Shown: piece after piece, positions 25,301-34,099 of the stretch
Layout: every line of letters begins with the position of its first letter
How positions within the stretch are numbered: the stretch's first letter is position 1
Assembly (NCBI GenBank): GCA_023525715.1
Contig: CM042010.1
Coordinates: 79,981,894 to 80,045,893 of the forward strand
Length of the DNA stretch: 64,000 nucleotides
Reading direction: 5' to 3'
Source of the DNA: Cichorium intybus
Lineage: Eukaryota; Streptophyta; Magnoliopsida; Asterales; Asteraceae
Notes under the pieces: generated by a model
Database searches by the model: none
Told to the model about the DNA's origin: nothing
The model's input: the letters and a program-made list of their open reading frames with translations, nothing else
Position numbers and translations under genes: made by a program

Positions 25301-25956
25301 ATTCCCATGGTGCTCTTCTTTCTCATAACCCTCCTTCTATATCCAGGTCCGTTCCTGATAAACTCCTTTGGAGATCTAGAGACGGACAACTCTCCCCTTT
25401 CTCTGTTCGTACTGTGTGGCAGTGTATACGCCCCTATAACCAACCGGTCGTTTGGTTTCATCTTGTTTGGTTCTCCCAGAACATTCCCAGACATGCTTTC
25501 ATTCTTTGGGTTGCTCTTAAAAATCGTCTTAAGACTCATGATAAAATCAAAATTTGGGACACTAATTCTGATCTCATTTGTGCGTTCTGCGGGAACTGTC
25601 CGGATTCCCTTTCACATCTCTTCTTTGATTGTTCTTTCACTTCTTTGGTTTGGCATGACCTCCATCATGTCATGAATCTCTCCTTCTCCACTCATAGCTG
25701 GTCTGATATCATTAGTCAACTCAACCCCATTAATAAGAACAGGACCATTTGGTCCATCATTAGAAGACTTGTTTTTGCTGGAGCTGTCTACCACGTTTGG
25801 CGGGAAAGAAATTTACGTATTTTTAAAAAAATAAAAAGATCTCATCATGCTGTCGTGAATAGTGTAAAGGATGATATCCGTTGTAGACTGCTGAGTCTTT
25901 CTATGAAAAGTTGCACTAATGTTGATTTGGCTAAAACTATTTGGACCCTCCCCTAA
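22324..25956 (+). CDS. LINE ORF2, open frame but RT active site altered (FAND)
   Basis: 1210 codons without a stop, collinear with the copy at 5368. The endonuclease motifs are complete (WNTRG, E37, LGDFN, SDHTP). In the RT domain the catalytic FADD is FAND: codon 695 at 24406-24408 is AAC, while copies 2 and 3 have GAC. The first Asp of this motif binds catalytic metal in all known reverse transcriptases, so the enzyme is very probably inactive. The zf-RVT motif is kept as CAFC...C...HLFFDC. ATG 22324 overlaps the ORF1 stop by four bases (ATGA), which suggests termination-reinitiation for ORF2 translation. The open frame alone would mislead an annotation of an active element. Confidence 0.92.
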   Translation: MTHIAAWNTRGLCKPSHQKALRDLIRDQNFNICASLETRAAFHNLPLICSRTFGSWSWSSNGLFSPRGTRIVVAWDPLTIDMMLIDLNDQVMHFKVNIRDSNKSFFCSFVYAHNDHMMRRSLWHSLAVHKNMVRDTPWILLGDFNVALDIKDSTSGSSGISRAMEDFRDCVNLMEMEDLNYKGLFYTWTKSPNGSGGILKKIDRVMGNSHFVASFPSSTVNFLPYRSSDHTPVVLSLPHRAPFQPKPFKFPNFLTYKNDFKQIVASSWNPNITGYRMYKVFKNLKNLKVPIRKMLRNQGNLFSKVISLRNELDRVQIALDRDPFNKDLREEQCRYLLTFNEASLDEERFLKQKAKVNWLREGDKNSAFFHKSVKSRKSRNRINSIPDAQGNCISGNDLPNLFVSHFQAFLGSAQPSTAIRDPSSLFSNKLSPIQSAAMLTPVTDAEIKCVLFQMGDDKAPGSDGFSAKFFKSAWDIVGPNVCMAVKEFFYSGKLLKSFNSTILALIPKVDSPSKVTDFRPIACCNVVYKCISKIIADRIKNHLSSLIDENQSAFIPGRLITDNVLLVHELMRDYHRHRGPPRCAFKVDIQKAYDIVDWSFLQNILFGFGFPERMIEWIMTCVSTVAYSVSINGNTHGYFDGKRGLRQGDPLSPYLFTLVMEVLNLMIKRNIHDSDSFKFHRQCDDQSITHLCFANDLLLFCHGDSSSVKIICDSLEEFSGVSGLHPNTAKSEAFYCNVGERTRAAIDLIVKFPEGSFPVRYLGVPLITTRLAHKDCKGLVDKVKCRINDWKNKSLSFAGRLQLILSVLSSTQIYWASVFILPKSISNDIEKLMRGFLWCHGDLKRGKAKVSWKTICLPKEHGGLGIRNLDIWNVALMTSHVWRLLSKKESLWVKWIHSYRLCGRNFWDAPKKYGSGFAWHNILDMRDKIREYIVSQIGDGCSTSAWFDNWHPVGPLSKFLSVRDIHDAGFTPDTKVADLVLNGSWVRPHCWRDSHGALLSHNPPSISRSVPDKLLWRSRDGQLSPFSVRTVWQCIRPYNQPVVWFHLVWFSQNIPRHAFILWVALKNRLKTHDKIKIWDTNSDLICAFCGNCPDSLSHLFFDCSFTSLVWHDLHHVMNLSFSTHSWSDIISQLNPINKNRTIWSIIRRLVFAGAVYHVWRERNLRIFKKIKRSHHAVVNSVKDDIRCRLLSLSMKSCTNVDLAKTIWTLP

Positions 25957-26215
25957 TTTTCTTCCTCTGCGCTTTCTTTTTTCTCTGCTTGTTTTGGCTT
26001 GTATGGTTTGTTTGTTTTGCAGGTGGTTTTCCTTTATGTTTCTTGTTTGCTTCTGGTTCCTTCTCTTGTTTTGGTACTTAGTTTAGCCTGTTGTCCGTTG
26101 GGGCCTGTCCCAATGGATTTTCTGTTTTTTGGTGGGGAGTCCCCAGCCTTATATTGTATTTATTCTTTTTATTAATAAAATTTGCCAGAGGTGCCGCCCT
26201 CTTTACCCAAAAAAA

Positions 26216-26918
26216 CTCAACGCAATACTGTATAATGGTCCATAACCATAACAAACCTTCAGAATGGTCCATAGCCCATACAAACCCTCAGAATAGTCCA
26301 TAACCCATCATAACCCTTAAGAATTTACCATAACCCATCACAACCCCTTGTAATGGTACATAACCCATCACAACCCTTCATAATTTACCATAACCTATCA
26401 CAGCACTTCATAATGGTCAATAACCTATCATAATCATTTAAAATGGTCAATAACCCATCACAACCTTCATAATACTCCATAAACCATACAACCCTTCATA
26501 ATGGTCCATAACCCATCACAACCCTTTCTAATGGTCTATAATACTGCACAACACTTGATAATTAACCATACCCCATCACAACCCTTCATATTGGTCCATA
26601 ACCTTTCATCATTGACCATAACCTAGCACAACCCTTCGTAATGGTAAATAACCCAGCATAATCCTTCATAATGGTTCATAACCCATCACAACCTTCATAA
26701 TAGTACATAACTCATACAACCCTTTATAATGGTCCATAACCCATCCCAACCCTTTCTAATGGTCCATAAATCATCACAACCCTTTCTTTGGTCCATAACC
26801 CATCGTAACCCTAGATAATGGTCCATAACCCATCACAACCTTCATACTGGTCCATAACCCATCACAACCTTTTATAATGGTCCATAACCCATCACAACCC
26901 TTCATAATTGAGCATAAC
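26216..26918. repeat. 30-bp satellite array, block 5
   Basis: Monomers between LINE copy 4 and the LTR retrotransposon. A marker monomer lies at about 26544. The block ends GAGCATAAC, whose last five bases are the target duplication of the next element. No gene is seen. Confidence 0.95.
26914..26918. repeat. 5-bp target duplication (ATAAC), left
   Basis: ATAAC directly before the TGTCACACC terminus, repeated at 34100-34104 directly after the GATGTCACA terminus. A 5-bp duplication is standard for LTR retrotransposon integrases. It shows that the two LTRs belong to one insertion. Confidence 0.85.
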
Positions 26919-28918
26919 TGTCACACCCCCGACCGAGGCGGCGGAACATGCCGGGCTGTGCGACTAAGTTCTTGGATCACAGGCAATTGAATATACAGTA
27001 CAAGTACAACAATAAACCAAAGGATAGTTGTATTTCATCTTGAAGTTTGAATACATGGTTCTTACAAATAATAATAGTAGAGTACATGAAATGCCTTAAC
27101 AGATATAACAAAACTAAGTTGCCTGAAATCCATGAAGATTTCCATCTTCTGAAAGTCTCATTGATTTCCTGAGAATACATGTAGTTTTGAGGGTCAACAC
27201 AAGGTTGGTGAGAGTTACAGGTTTTCTGTTAAACACAGCACTGATACTTTTAAAATAACTAAAAGTATTCCTTTTGTAAGTATAACCATACTTGTAAACG
27301 AGTTTGTAAAGAGTTGCTGAAAATCGTAAGTAATACCATACTCATAAATGAATTGTATAGAGTTTTTGAAAACCATAAGTAATACCATACTTATAAATGA
27401 TATGTACGTTTATGAGAAAACCATCAATGCTTATAGTTGAGTCCTATAACCGAGCTATTCGACTGAAATGTACCCCCCTACAACGCTTCATGGACGTCGT
27501 AGTAATGAAAAAGATAAGTATCACCTACATCGATTTGCAAGTCGAAGTTGTAGCTAACAACCATAGGTGGGGGTGTCAACCCGTATAGATCTATACATAT
27601 GTATCTCGCTCTGCTTGATTAACGGTTATAGTAGTATGCGGTCTAGGTATTTCTACTTAGTTATGAATAGTGTCTCACTATCTAAGCCATTGATAAATGT
27701 AGGATAGACAAGTCTCATCCCAAAATGGTTTTTGTTATAAAAGTCGAGTATGTTGATAAGTATATACGTAATAGTGTACAATACTCGCTTCTTGAAAACA
27801 TTTTATAAAGCTATAATAACATTTATAAAACTTGATATGAAATTGGTAAATGTTTATATTGCACATGTATTCTCCCCAATAATATATAAAAACATAGACA
27901 AAGGGGCCGTAACACTCACATTTGAAGCGTGAATTCAGTTTAGATATAAGAACGATCGTGTTTGAGAAGCACCGCGAAATAACACCACAAAACAACAAGG
28001 TTTTGTGCGGCGAAGTGATGGTGCGACGGTAGTGGAGCGATGGCCAATGGTGGTTGTGTTCTTGGCCAAAAGAAGAGCAATTGGAGAAAGAAAGAAAAAG
28101 CTAGAAGCTTTGGTGAATTGGTGAAGAAAAATGAGATGCAAAGCCTCTTATTTATAGTCTCATGGAGTAGTTGGGGTTGGTGAATGGTTGGTGAATGGTT
28201 GGTGAATGGTTGGTGAATGTGATGCCATGGATGACATAATTCGTGCACAAGATCCCAATGTCTAGTAATTTTTTCGAGACCGGAGAATTGTCGAGCCGAG
28301 TGCACCGGTTTCAGAAACCCAAACGGATTTATTTTTCGAGTTGTAGAACACTGGGAAAACGTGTTTAAATATGTGCGTTCGATTATCCGTAGCATCCAGC
28401 GTTTGACTTTTATAAATATTTTTGCTAAAAATATTTCGAGTATGGAATCCAATAATAGACCTTAGTCTGAGTCCAATAATGTTCTCGGAATTTCCATATG
28501 AGGTGCGCAAGTACCCCAACGGATCGAAACGATTTATGTAGTTAAATAAAATCAGTGTTACACTGGTTTGTTTTGGCTTGTTTTCTTATAACAGTCGTAA
28601 CTTTTGCATATGAGCTCCGTTTTGAATGTTATTTATATTTCCGGAATCAGGGAAACATGTACTATGAGGTTAGATTGCTTGTTTTGTTTCACAAATGGTT
28701 AATACTTATTTTCAGTTTTTCAGACGTATTAACTAGGGTTTCAGTTTGTGCTTGAGATATTCCATTATAGGAAATAAGATTTTATCTCGTATCTTATTTT
28801 AATCGTAATGACACTATATTTTCCAAGTATGCATTGAAGCTCAAAAGGTTTGGTTATAAAGAGGTTTGCGGTGAATTAACTGTTTATAGTTCTAGGTATA
28901 AATTTCCGGGATGTCACA
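26919..28918 (-). repeat. Left LTR (3' LTR of the element)
   Basis: 2000 bp with termini TGTCACACCCCC and GATGTCACA (TGTGACATC... on the minus strand). It equals the right LTR at a constant offset of 5181 with no difference seen in the stretches compared. It contains a minus-strand TATA box (28149-28156) and four copies of a 12-bp unit TGGTGAATGGTT near 28177-28220. The short open frames inside are identical in both LTRs and resemble no known protein. Confidence 0.93.
28149..28156 (-). promoter_or_regulatory. LTR TATA box (left LTR)
   Basis: TATAAATA on the minus strand in GACTATAAATAAGAGGC, at the expected U3/R boundary. The same motif stands at 33330-33337 in the right LTR, which would drive the element transcript. 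Confidence 0.6.
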
Positions 28919-28936
28919 TTACCTCCCCGTTAAAGG
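28919..28936 (-). other. Polypurine tract
   Basis: On the minus strand CTTTAACGGGGAGGTAA ends directly at the TGTGACATC start of the left LTR. This is the plus-strand primer site for reverse transcription. Its context, a reversed TTTCGTCCCGAAATTATTTC just beyond, is typical of plant Ty3-type elements. Confidence 0.6.
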
Positions 28937-29827
28937 AATTTCGTCCCGAAATTATTTCGTAACATAACACTTCTGCTCGATCGTATAGAAGTCACACGGG
29001 TCGTGTTCTAATTACTGTAGCATCCAGTAGCATCAAGTAGACTTACACGGGTCGGGTTTCGGAGCACGGGTCGGATTTTTAAAAGTTAACAATGCTAACT
29101 TTAAAGGTTAGTGTCGCTAACCTGCTTCAGTGGGGTTATTTGGACAGCTTTCCTCATTTACCCCATTTACGAACCAAAATCCTCCTAGGTTATTTTCATA
29201 GCAAAAGGTGCGAAATTTGGTTATTTTGATCAAGGATTTTGTGTAGTAAAAGTTTGTGGAGGTTGGATTTAACACCCAAAAGGCGTTCTCTAGTTCTTAA
29301 TTCACAAGGTTAGTTATTTTGCGAATATTGTGATGTTTTAACGATTGATTTGGTAAAACCGTGAAATTTGGGGTTTCGGTTTGATAGCATATGATATTCA
29401 CTAATTGTGATTTGTATTAGCTATTTATTTCTTAATCATTTGAGTTAAGTATTCTGGAAATGCCTGAGGATGTTTAAGATATGATATGTGATTTCATTTT
29501 AGAGTTGATACTCGTAGGATGGAAGGAAGTACGTAAGATACAGGTAAACCATGAGTTGTACCAATGTCAGATGAGTAGGTTCTAGTTCATTATTTATGAA
29601 TAAACTATTATTGAATCAACTGTTCGTTGAACTATTTCCGTTATCAGAAGATATATATATATATATTTAAAAAAAATGTCTTTTCGTTATCCCGTCCTCA
29701 TCGGAGTCAAGCCGCGAATTTGGAAAAGATATCACTTAGGGTGGTGAAAAGATTGCATCTACTGTAGATATTTTGAATTTCGGTATTAAGAACGTGAGTG
29801 GTCCTTTCAGTTCCTGCTATAAGATAC
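28937..29827. other. Non-coding interior, probable 5' flank of the captured gene
   Basis: About 890 bp without a credible frame. ACACGGGTCG recurs (about 28995 and 29044). A possible 5' UTR donor, ACAAG/GTTAGT near 29308, and an acceptor, ATATAATCTCAG near 29914, might frame a 5' UTR intron, but this is weak. The stretch could be upstream DNA copied with the RKD gene, remains of the Ty3-like parent, or both. Confidence 0.4.
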
Positions 29828-29835
29828 TATATAAA
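29828..29835 (+). promoter_or_regulatory. Putative TATA box of the captured RKD gene
   Basis: TATATAAA about 100 bp upstream of ATG 29931, on the same strand as the gene and opposite to the LTR promoters. The spacing would give a 5' UTR of roughly 70 nt. It suggests that the gene was captured with its own core promoter. Motif evidence only. Confidence 0.45.
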
Positions 29836-29930
29836 CCGGTATGTAGTATCATCCATATCTACATATTTTCAGTCTCATTCTTTCTTACTACTAGTTTATT
29901 CTTATATAATCTCAGATTTCCAATCGAGGC

Positions 29931-31260
29931 ATGGAAAACAGATCTCATATGGAAAACTTGTCAGACGCTGAGCGGAATTTCCCAAGGGAAGAGGGTACCT
30001 CCCTATCGTTTAATCAGATACCTCTACTGGAGTCTGGTAATTATAATATCCTTAACTCCTTTTATTTCTTATTCATTTCTCTAGCGTTTTGATTTTGTTT
30101 TAAACTATGTGAGGTATAGATTTTCCAGATATATTACCGCTAGATCAGCTTCAAAATGATCCTGAAGTTCTTCCTCCGATGAATATTATCTCAGAAGATC
30201 CAGGACCTTCATCTTTGGGCTTTGCTTATGAGCAATCTCAAAACTTACTTCTAGGTCGAATTTTAGTACTTTTATGTCAGTTTGGTTTTTATCTTCTAAC
30301 ATTTTTTTCTAAAGATCCATTTATAGACGAGTACATAACGAACAGTGGGATTATCCCCATGAATCAAGGATTCATGGCTGGCATGCAGAATGATGATCAG
30401 CTACAGGTGATTCATAACGACAGTGTTGGAATGAATCCCGAGTTTGAGGGAGGTTTTCAATACCATAATCACTTTCAGATGTTTCAAAGGAATCTGGAAG
30501 GATTTCAAAACTTTGGGTTCATAGCTAAAAATCAACAGTCACTGCCGACTGCAGATTCTAATGTTATTGCACCAAATTTTATCTTTGGTTTAACAAATCA
30601 GGATCATGCTCAAATGATCCAGAATGACAATAGTACAACCGGATTTGATTCTTTGAATCCAAGAGCCACAGTAATTGGCAGTGAAAGTGGTTCTAGACAG
30701 CCATTAAGTAAGGAAGAAATAGCTCAACACTTTAACAAGCCACTTATGCAAGCTGCAAGGGAACTCAACGTTGGATCAACACAGTTGAAGCAACGCTGTA
30801 GGAAGTTAGGCATAAAAAGTTGGCCTAGACGACAGATTAAGAGTCTACAAACTCTTATTAACCATACTCAGGTTAAGAATTGTATTTCTTTCTCCACAAT
30901 TTTAATACCATAAGATTGTAATGACTGAAAGTATTTATGCAACAGGAATCGGATAATAATCCTAGTAGAGTAGACGTAATTCTTGGTCTGGAGAACGAGA
31001 AAAGAGCAATAGTAGAGGGTTCCAGTTCGAAGATAACTGATACCACAAAGAGATTGAGGCAAGCTGCCTTTAAGGCTGTTTACAAGAAAAGAAAGGTTCA
31101 GAAGAGAGAAGAAGTTTCATCAGGGACCCATACACAGCGGCAATCTCTGCATTCTGTTTCTGCTATGAGTGGTTTTAACCATGATTTTCTCAAGACCATA
31201 AGTGAAGAGAACCCAGAAGACTTGGCAGGTGACATAGCCCGCCTTCGGCTTTCAGATTGA
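29931..31260 (+). CDS. RKD: RKD-type RWP-RK transcription factor, four exons, intact
   Basis: Exons 29931-30036, 30120-30254, 30315-30871 and 30946-31260 give 1113 nt, 370 aa, with no stop. All three introns (83, 60 and 74 bp) are GT-AG and AT/T-rich. Residues about 212-262 form the RWP-RK DNA-binding domain (SKEEIAQHFNKPLMQAAREL, then LKQRCRKLGI and WPRRQIKSLQTLI, W at 250). After it comes the RKD family tail TKRLRQAAFKAVYKKRK (301-317). There is no PB1 domain, so it belongs to the RKD group rather than the NLP group. RKDs are nuclear regulators of egg-cell and embryo programmes in land plants. Odd: the signature RWPxRK reads SWPRRQ here. The gene lies inside an LTR retrotransposon, antisense to it. 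The 60-bp intron is a multiple of three and stays open if retained, adding 20 mostly hydrophobic residues. The domain call is firm; expression and function are unknown. Confidence 0.85.
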
Positions 31261-32084
31261 ATTTCTACCAATATTAGTTTAATGGAACTGTTGGTAGGAA
31301 TGATGGTAGGTTTTCGATAATAGTCAATGGTCAGGTATTATCAAAATATCATGTTGATTGTGCAAGGATAGGGGTAGATAAAGTGTCTAAATGTATGGTT
31401 CTATAGTATTATAAAATATTCCTATAGTATTTTAGCTTTATATTCTGTTTTAGAGTTTCTTTGTATATGATTCTTGGTAAGTTGTTATACTTGTTGTTCA
31501 CTACGACTATTTCTAAGTACATGTTAGTCATACCTTGAACCAATACAGTTGATCAAGCTCTATCTATCCTAGGTATGATTACATAATTACCTAGGCCTAG
31601 TCGTAGTGTTCAACTCATCTTATTACTTTTGTATTGTTCTGGTTATGACACTGTTCTAGTATGTATGTACTTATACTTTATACTTTATAAAAATATCATT
31701 GTATGTTAAAAGTATACTTTGTACGAAATGTTTTAGAGAGTTTTAGTCTCGTTGTATTTATAGTTGTATACAGTGTTCTCATCGCGGGTCAGAGTATATA
31801 TATAACTCCTATATATATTTTTGGTGGGGCTTGCAGTATTATTAGTTTTTGTTTTGTACCTCAAGACTATCAAATAAGGATCGGCCAGATGAGAAGTACC
31901 GGTGGGCAGGATCATTTTGGCATTAAAGCTGTTCTGAATCCAAAACCCAAGCGATAGTTCAAACTAGACACCTCACCCGTAAGTAGTCGAGAAGTAGTGT
32001 AATTAATAATAATACTTTTATTAGAATCCTGTTGCTATAGTTGTATTCCTCTTTCGAGGATACGAGTTCTCTATAGCCAATTTA
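31261..32084. other. RKD 3' flank and element leader, no gene
   Basis: About 820 AT-rich bases after the RKD stop. No convincing polyadenylation signal stands out. The part next to the primer site (about 31700-32084, read on the minus strand) would be the 5' leader of the element; short frames on both strands there have no recognisable domain. Confidence 0.5.
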
Positions 32085-32096
32085 GCTCTGATACCA
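32085..32096 (-). other. Primer binding site, tRNA-iMet type
   Basis: On the minus strand TGGTATCAGAGC lies three bases inside the right LTR edge. This is the standard complement of the initiator tRNA-Met 3' end used by many plant LTR elements. It fixes the transcription direction as minus. Confidence 0.9.
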
Positions 32097-32099
32097 TTC

Positions 32100-34099
32100 T
32101 GTCACACCCCCGACCGAGGCGGCGGAACATGCCGGGCTGTGCGACTAAGTTCTTGGATCACAGGCAATTGAATATACAGTACAAGTACAACAATAAACCA
32201 AAGGATAGTTGTATTTCATCTTGAAGTTTGAATACATGGTTCTTACAAATAATAATAGTAGAGTACATGAAATGCCTTAACAGATATAACAAAACTAAGT
32301 TGCCTGAAATCCATGAAGATTTCCATCTTCTGAAAGTCTCATTGATTTCCTGAGAATACATGTAGTTTTGAGGGTCAACACAAGGTTGGTGAGAGTTACA
32401 GGTTTTCTGTTAAACACAGCACTGATACTTTTAAAATAACTAAAAGTATTCCTTTTGTAAGTATAACCATACTTGTAAACGAGTTTGTAAAGAGTTGCTG
32501 AAAATCGTAAGTAATACCATACTCATAAATGAATTGTATAGAGTTTTTGAAAACCATAAGTAATACCATACTTATAAATGATATGTACGTTTATGAGAAA
32601 ACCATCAATGCTTATAGTTGAGTCCTATAACCGAGCTATTCGACTGAAATGTACCCCCCTACAACGCTTCATGGACGTCGTAGTAATGAAAAAGATAAGT
32701 ATCACCTACATCGATTTGCAAGTCGAAGTTGTAGCTAACAACCATAGGTGGGGGTGTCAACCCGTATAGATCTATACATATGTATCTCGCTCTGCTTGAT
32801 TAACGGTTATAGTAGTATGCGGTCTAGGTATTTCTACTTAGTTATGAATAGTGTCTCACTATCTAAGCCATTGATAAATGTAGGATAGACAAGTCTCATC
32901 CCAAAATGGTTTTTGTTATAAAAGTCGAGTATGTTGATAAGTATATACGTAATAGTGTACAATACTCGCTTCTTGAAAACATTTTATAAAGCTATAATAA
33001 CATTTATAAAACTTGATATGAAATTGGTAAATGTTTATATTGCACATGTATTCTCCCCAATAATATATAAAAACATAGACAAAGGGGCCGTAACACTCAC
33101 ATTTGAAGCGTGAATTCAGTTTAGATATAAGAACGATCGTGTTTGAGAAGCACCGCGAAATAACACCACAAAACAACAAGGTTTTGTGCGGCGAAGTGAT
33201 GGTGCGACGGTAGTGGAGCGATGGCCAATGGTGGTTGTGTTCTTGGCCAAAAGAAGAGCAATTGGAGAAAGAAAGAAAAAGCTAGAAGCTTTGGTGAATT
33301 GGTGAAGAAAAATGAGATGCAAAGCCTCTTATTTATAGTCTCATGGAGTAGTTGGGGTTGGTGAATGGTTGGTGAATGGTTGGTGAATGGTTGGTGAATG
33401 TGATGCCATGGATGACATAATTCGTGCACAAGATCCCAATGTCTAGTAATTTTTTCGAGACCGGAGAATTGTCGAGCCGAGTGCACCGGTTTCAGAAACC
33501 CAAACGGATTTATTTTTCGAGTTGTAGAACACTGGGAAAACGTGTTTAAATATGTGCGTTCGATTATCCGTAGCATCCAGCGTTTGACTTTTATAAATAT
33601 TTTTGCTAAAAATATTTCGAGTATGGAATCCAATAATAGACCTTAGTCTGAGTCCAATAATGTTCTCGGAATTTCCATATGAGGTGCGCAAGTACCCCAA
33701 CGGATCGAAACGATTTATGTAGTTAAATAAAATCAGTGTTACACTGGTTTGTTTTGGCTTGTTTTCTTATAACAGTCGTAACTTTTGCATATGAGCTCCG
33801 TTTTGAATGTTATTTATATTTCCGGAATCAGGGAAACATGTACTATGAGGTTAGATTGCTTGTTTTGTTTCACAAATGGTTAATACTTATTTTCAGTTTT
33901 TCAGACGTATTAACTAGGGTTTCAGTTTGTGCTTGAGATATTCCATTATAGGAAATAAGATTTTATCTCGTATCTTATTTTAATCGTAATGACACTATAT
34001 TTTCCAAGTATGCATTGAAGCTCAAAAGGTTTGGTTATAAAGAGGTTTGCGGTGAATTAACTGTTTATAGTTCTAGGTATAAATTTCCGGGATGTCACA
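32100..34099 (-). repeat. Right LTR (5' LTR of the element)
   Basis: 2000 bp, equal in length to the left LTR and without visible difference. Every short frame in one LTR has an identical partner 5181 bp away. TATA box at 33330-33337 (minus). Right terminus GATGTCACA followed by the ATAAC duplication. Confidence 0.93.

Larger units (their letters stand above)
19371..26215 (+). mobile_element. L1-type LINE, copy 4 (near full length)
   Basis: About 6.8 kb: a short 5' UTR, ORF1 (broken), ORF2 (one open frame) and a 3' UTR ending CTCTTTACCC plus seven A. The flanking satellite is in register across the insertion: TTTCTATGGTCCAT on the left and ACTCAACGCAATACTG on the right are neighbours in uninterrupted copies of that monomer. 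The target duplication is imperfect (ACACAAACAA against ACTCAACGCAA), so the 5' end is known only to within about 10 bp. This is the only copy here with the 5' half. Confidence 0.9.
26919..34099 (-). mobile_element. Non-autonomous LTR retrotransposon carrying an RKD gene
   Basis: 7181 bp: two 2000-bp LTRs, an iMet-type primer site beside the right LTR, a purine tract beside the left LTR and a 5-bp target duplication, so transcription of the element runs on the minus strand. The 3181-bp interior shows no gag, protease, RT or integrase frame on either strand. Instead it holds an RWP-RK gene on the + strand (29931-31260). The purine tract context and LTR termini resemble Ty3/gypsy elements, so mobilisation in trans by a Ty3 relative is the natural inference. 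The LTRs appear identical, so the insertion is young. Confidence 0.9.

Noticed and set aside
27397..28519. Short frames inside the 2-kb LTRs of the RKD-carrying element as genes
   Set aside because: They occur identically in both LTRs, overlap each other on both strands and show no domain.
30179..30913. A single-exon reading of the RKD region starting at 30179
   Set aside because: That frame runs through a T-rich 60-bp stretch with GT-AG borders and stops within the next intron before the TKRLRQ tail. The four-exon model joins the whole domain in one frame.
31703..31957. Frame ending GIKAVLNPKPKR downstream of the RKD gene as a further exon
   Set aside because: The RKD frame already ends at 31260 with a normal stop, no splice site links the two, and no domain is recognised.
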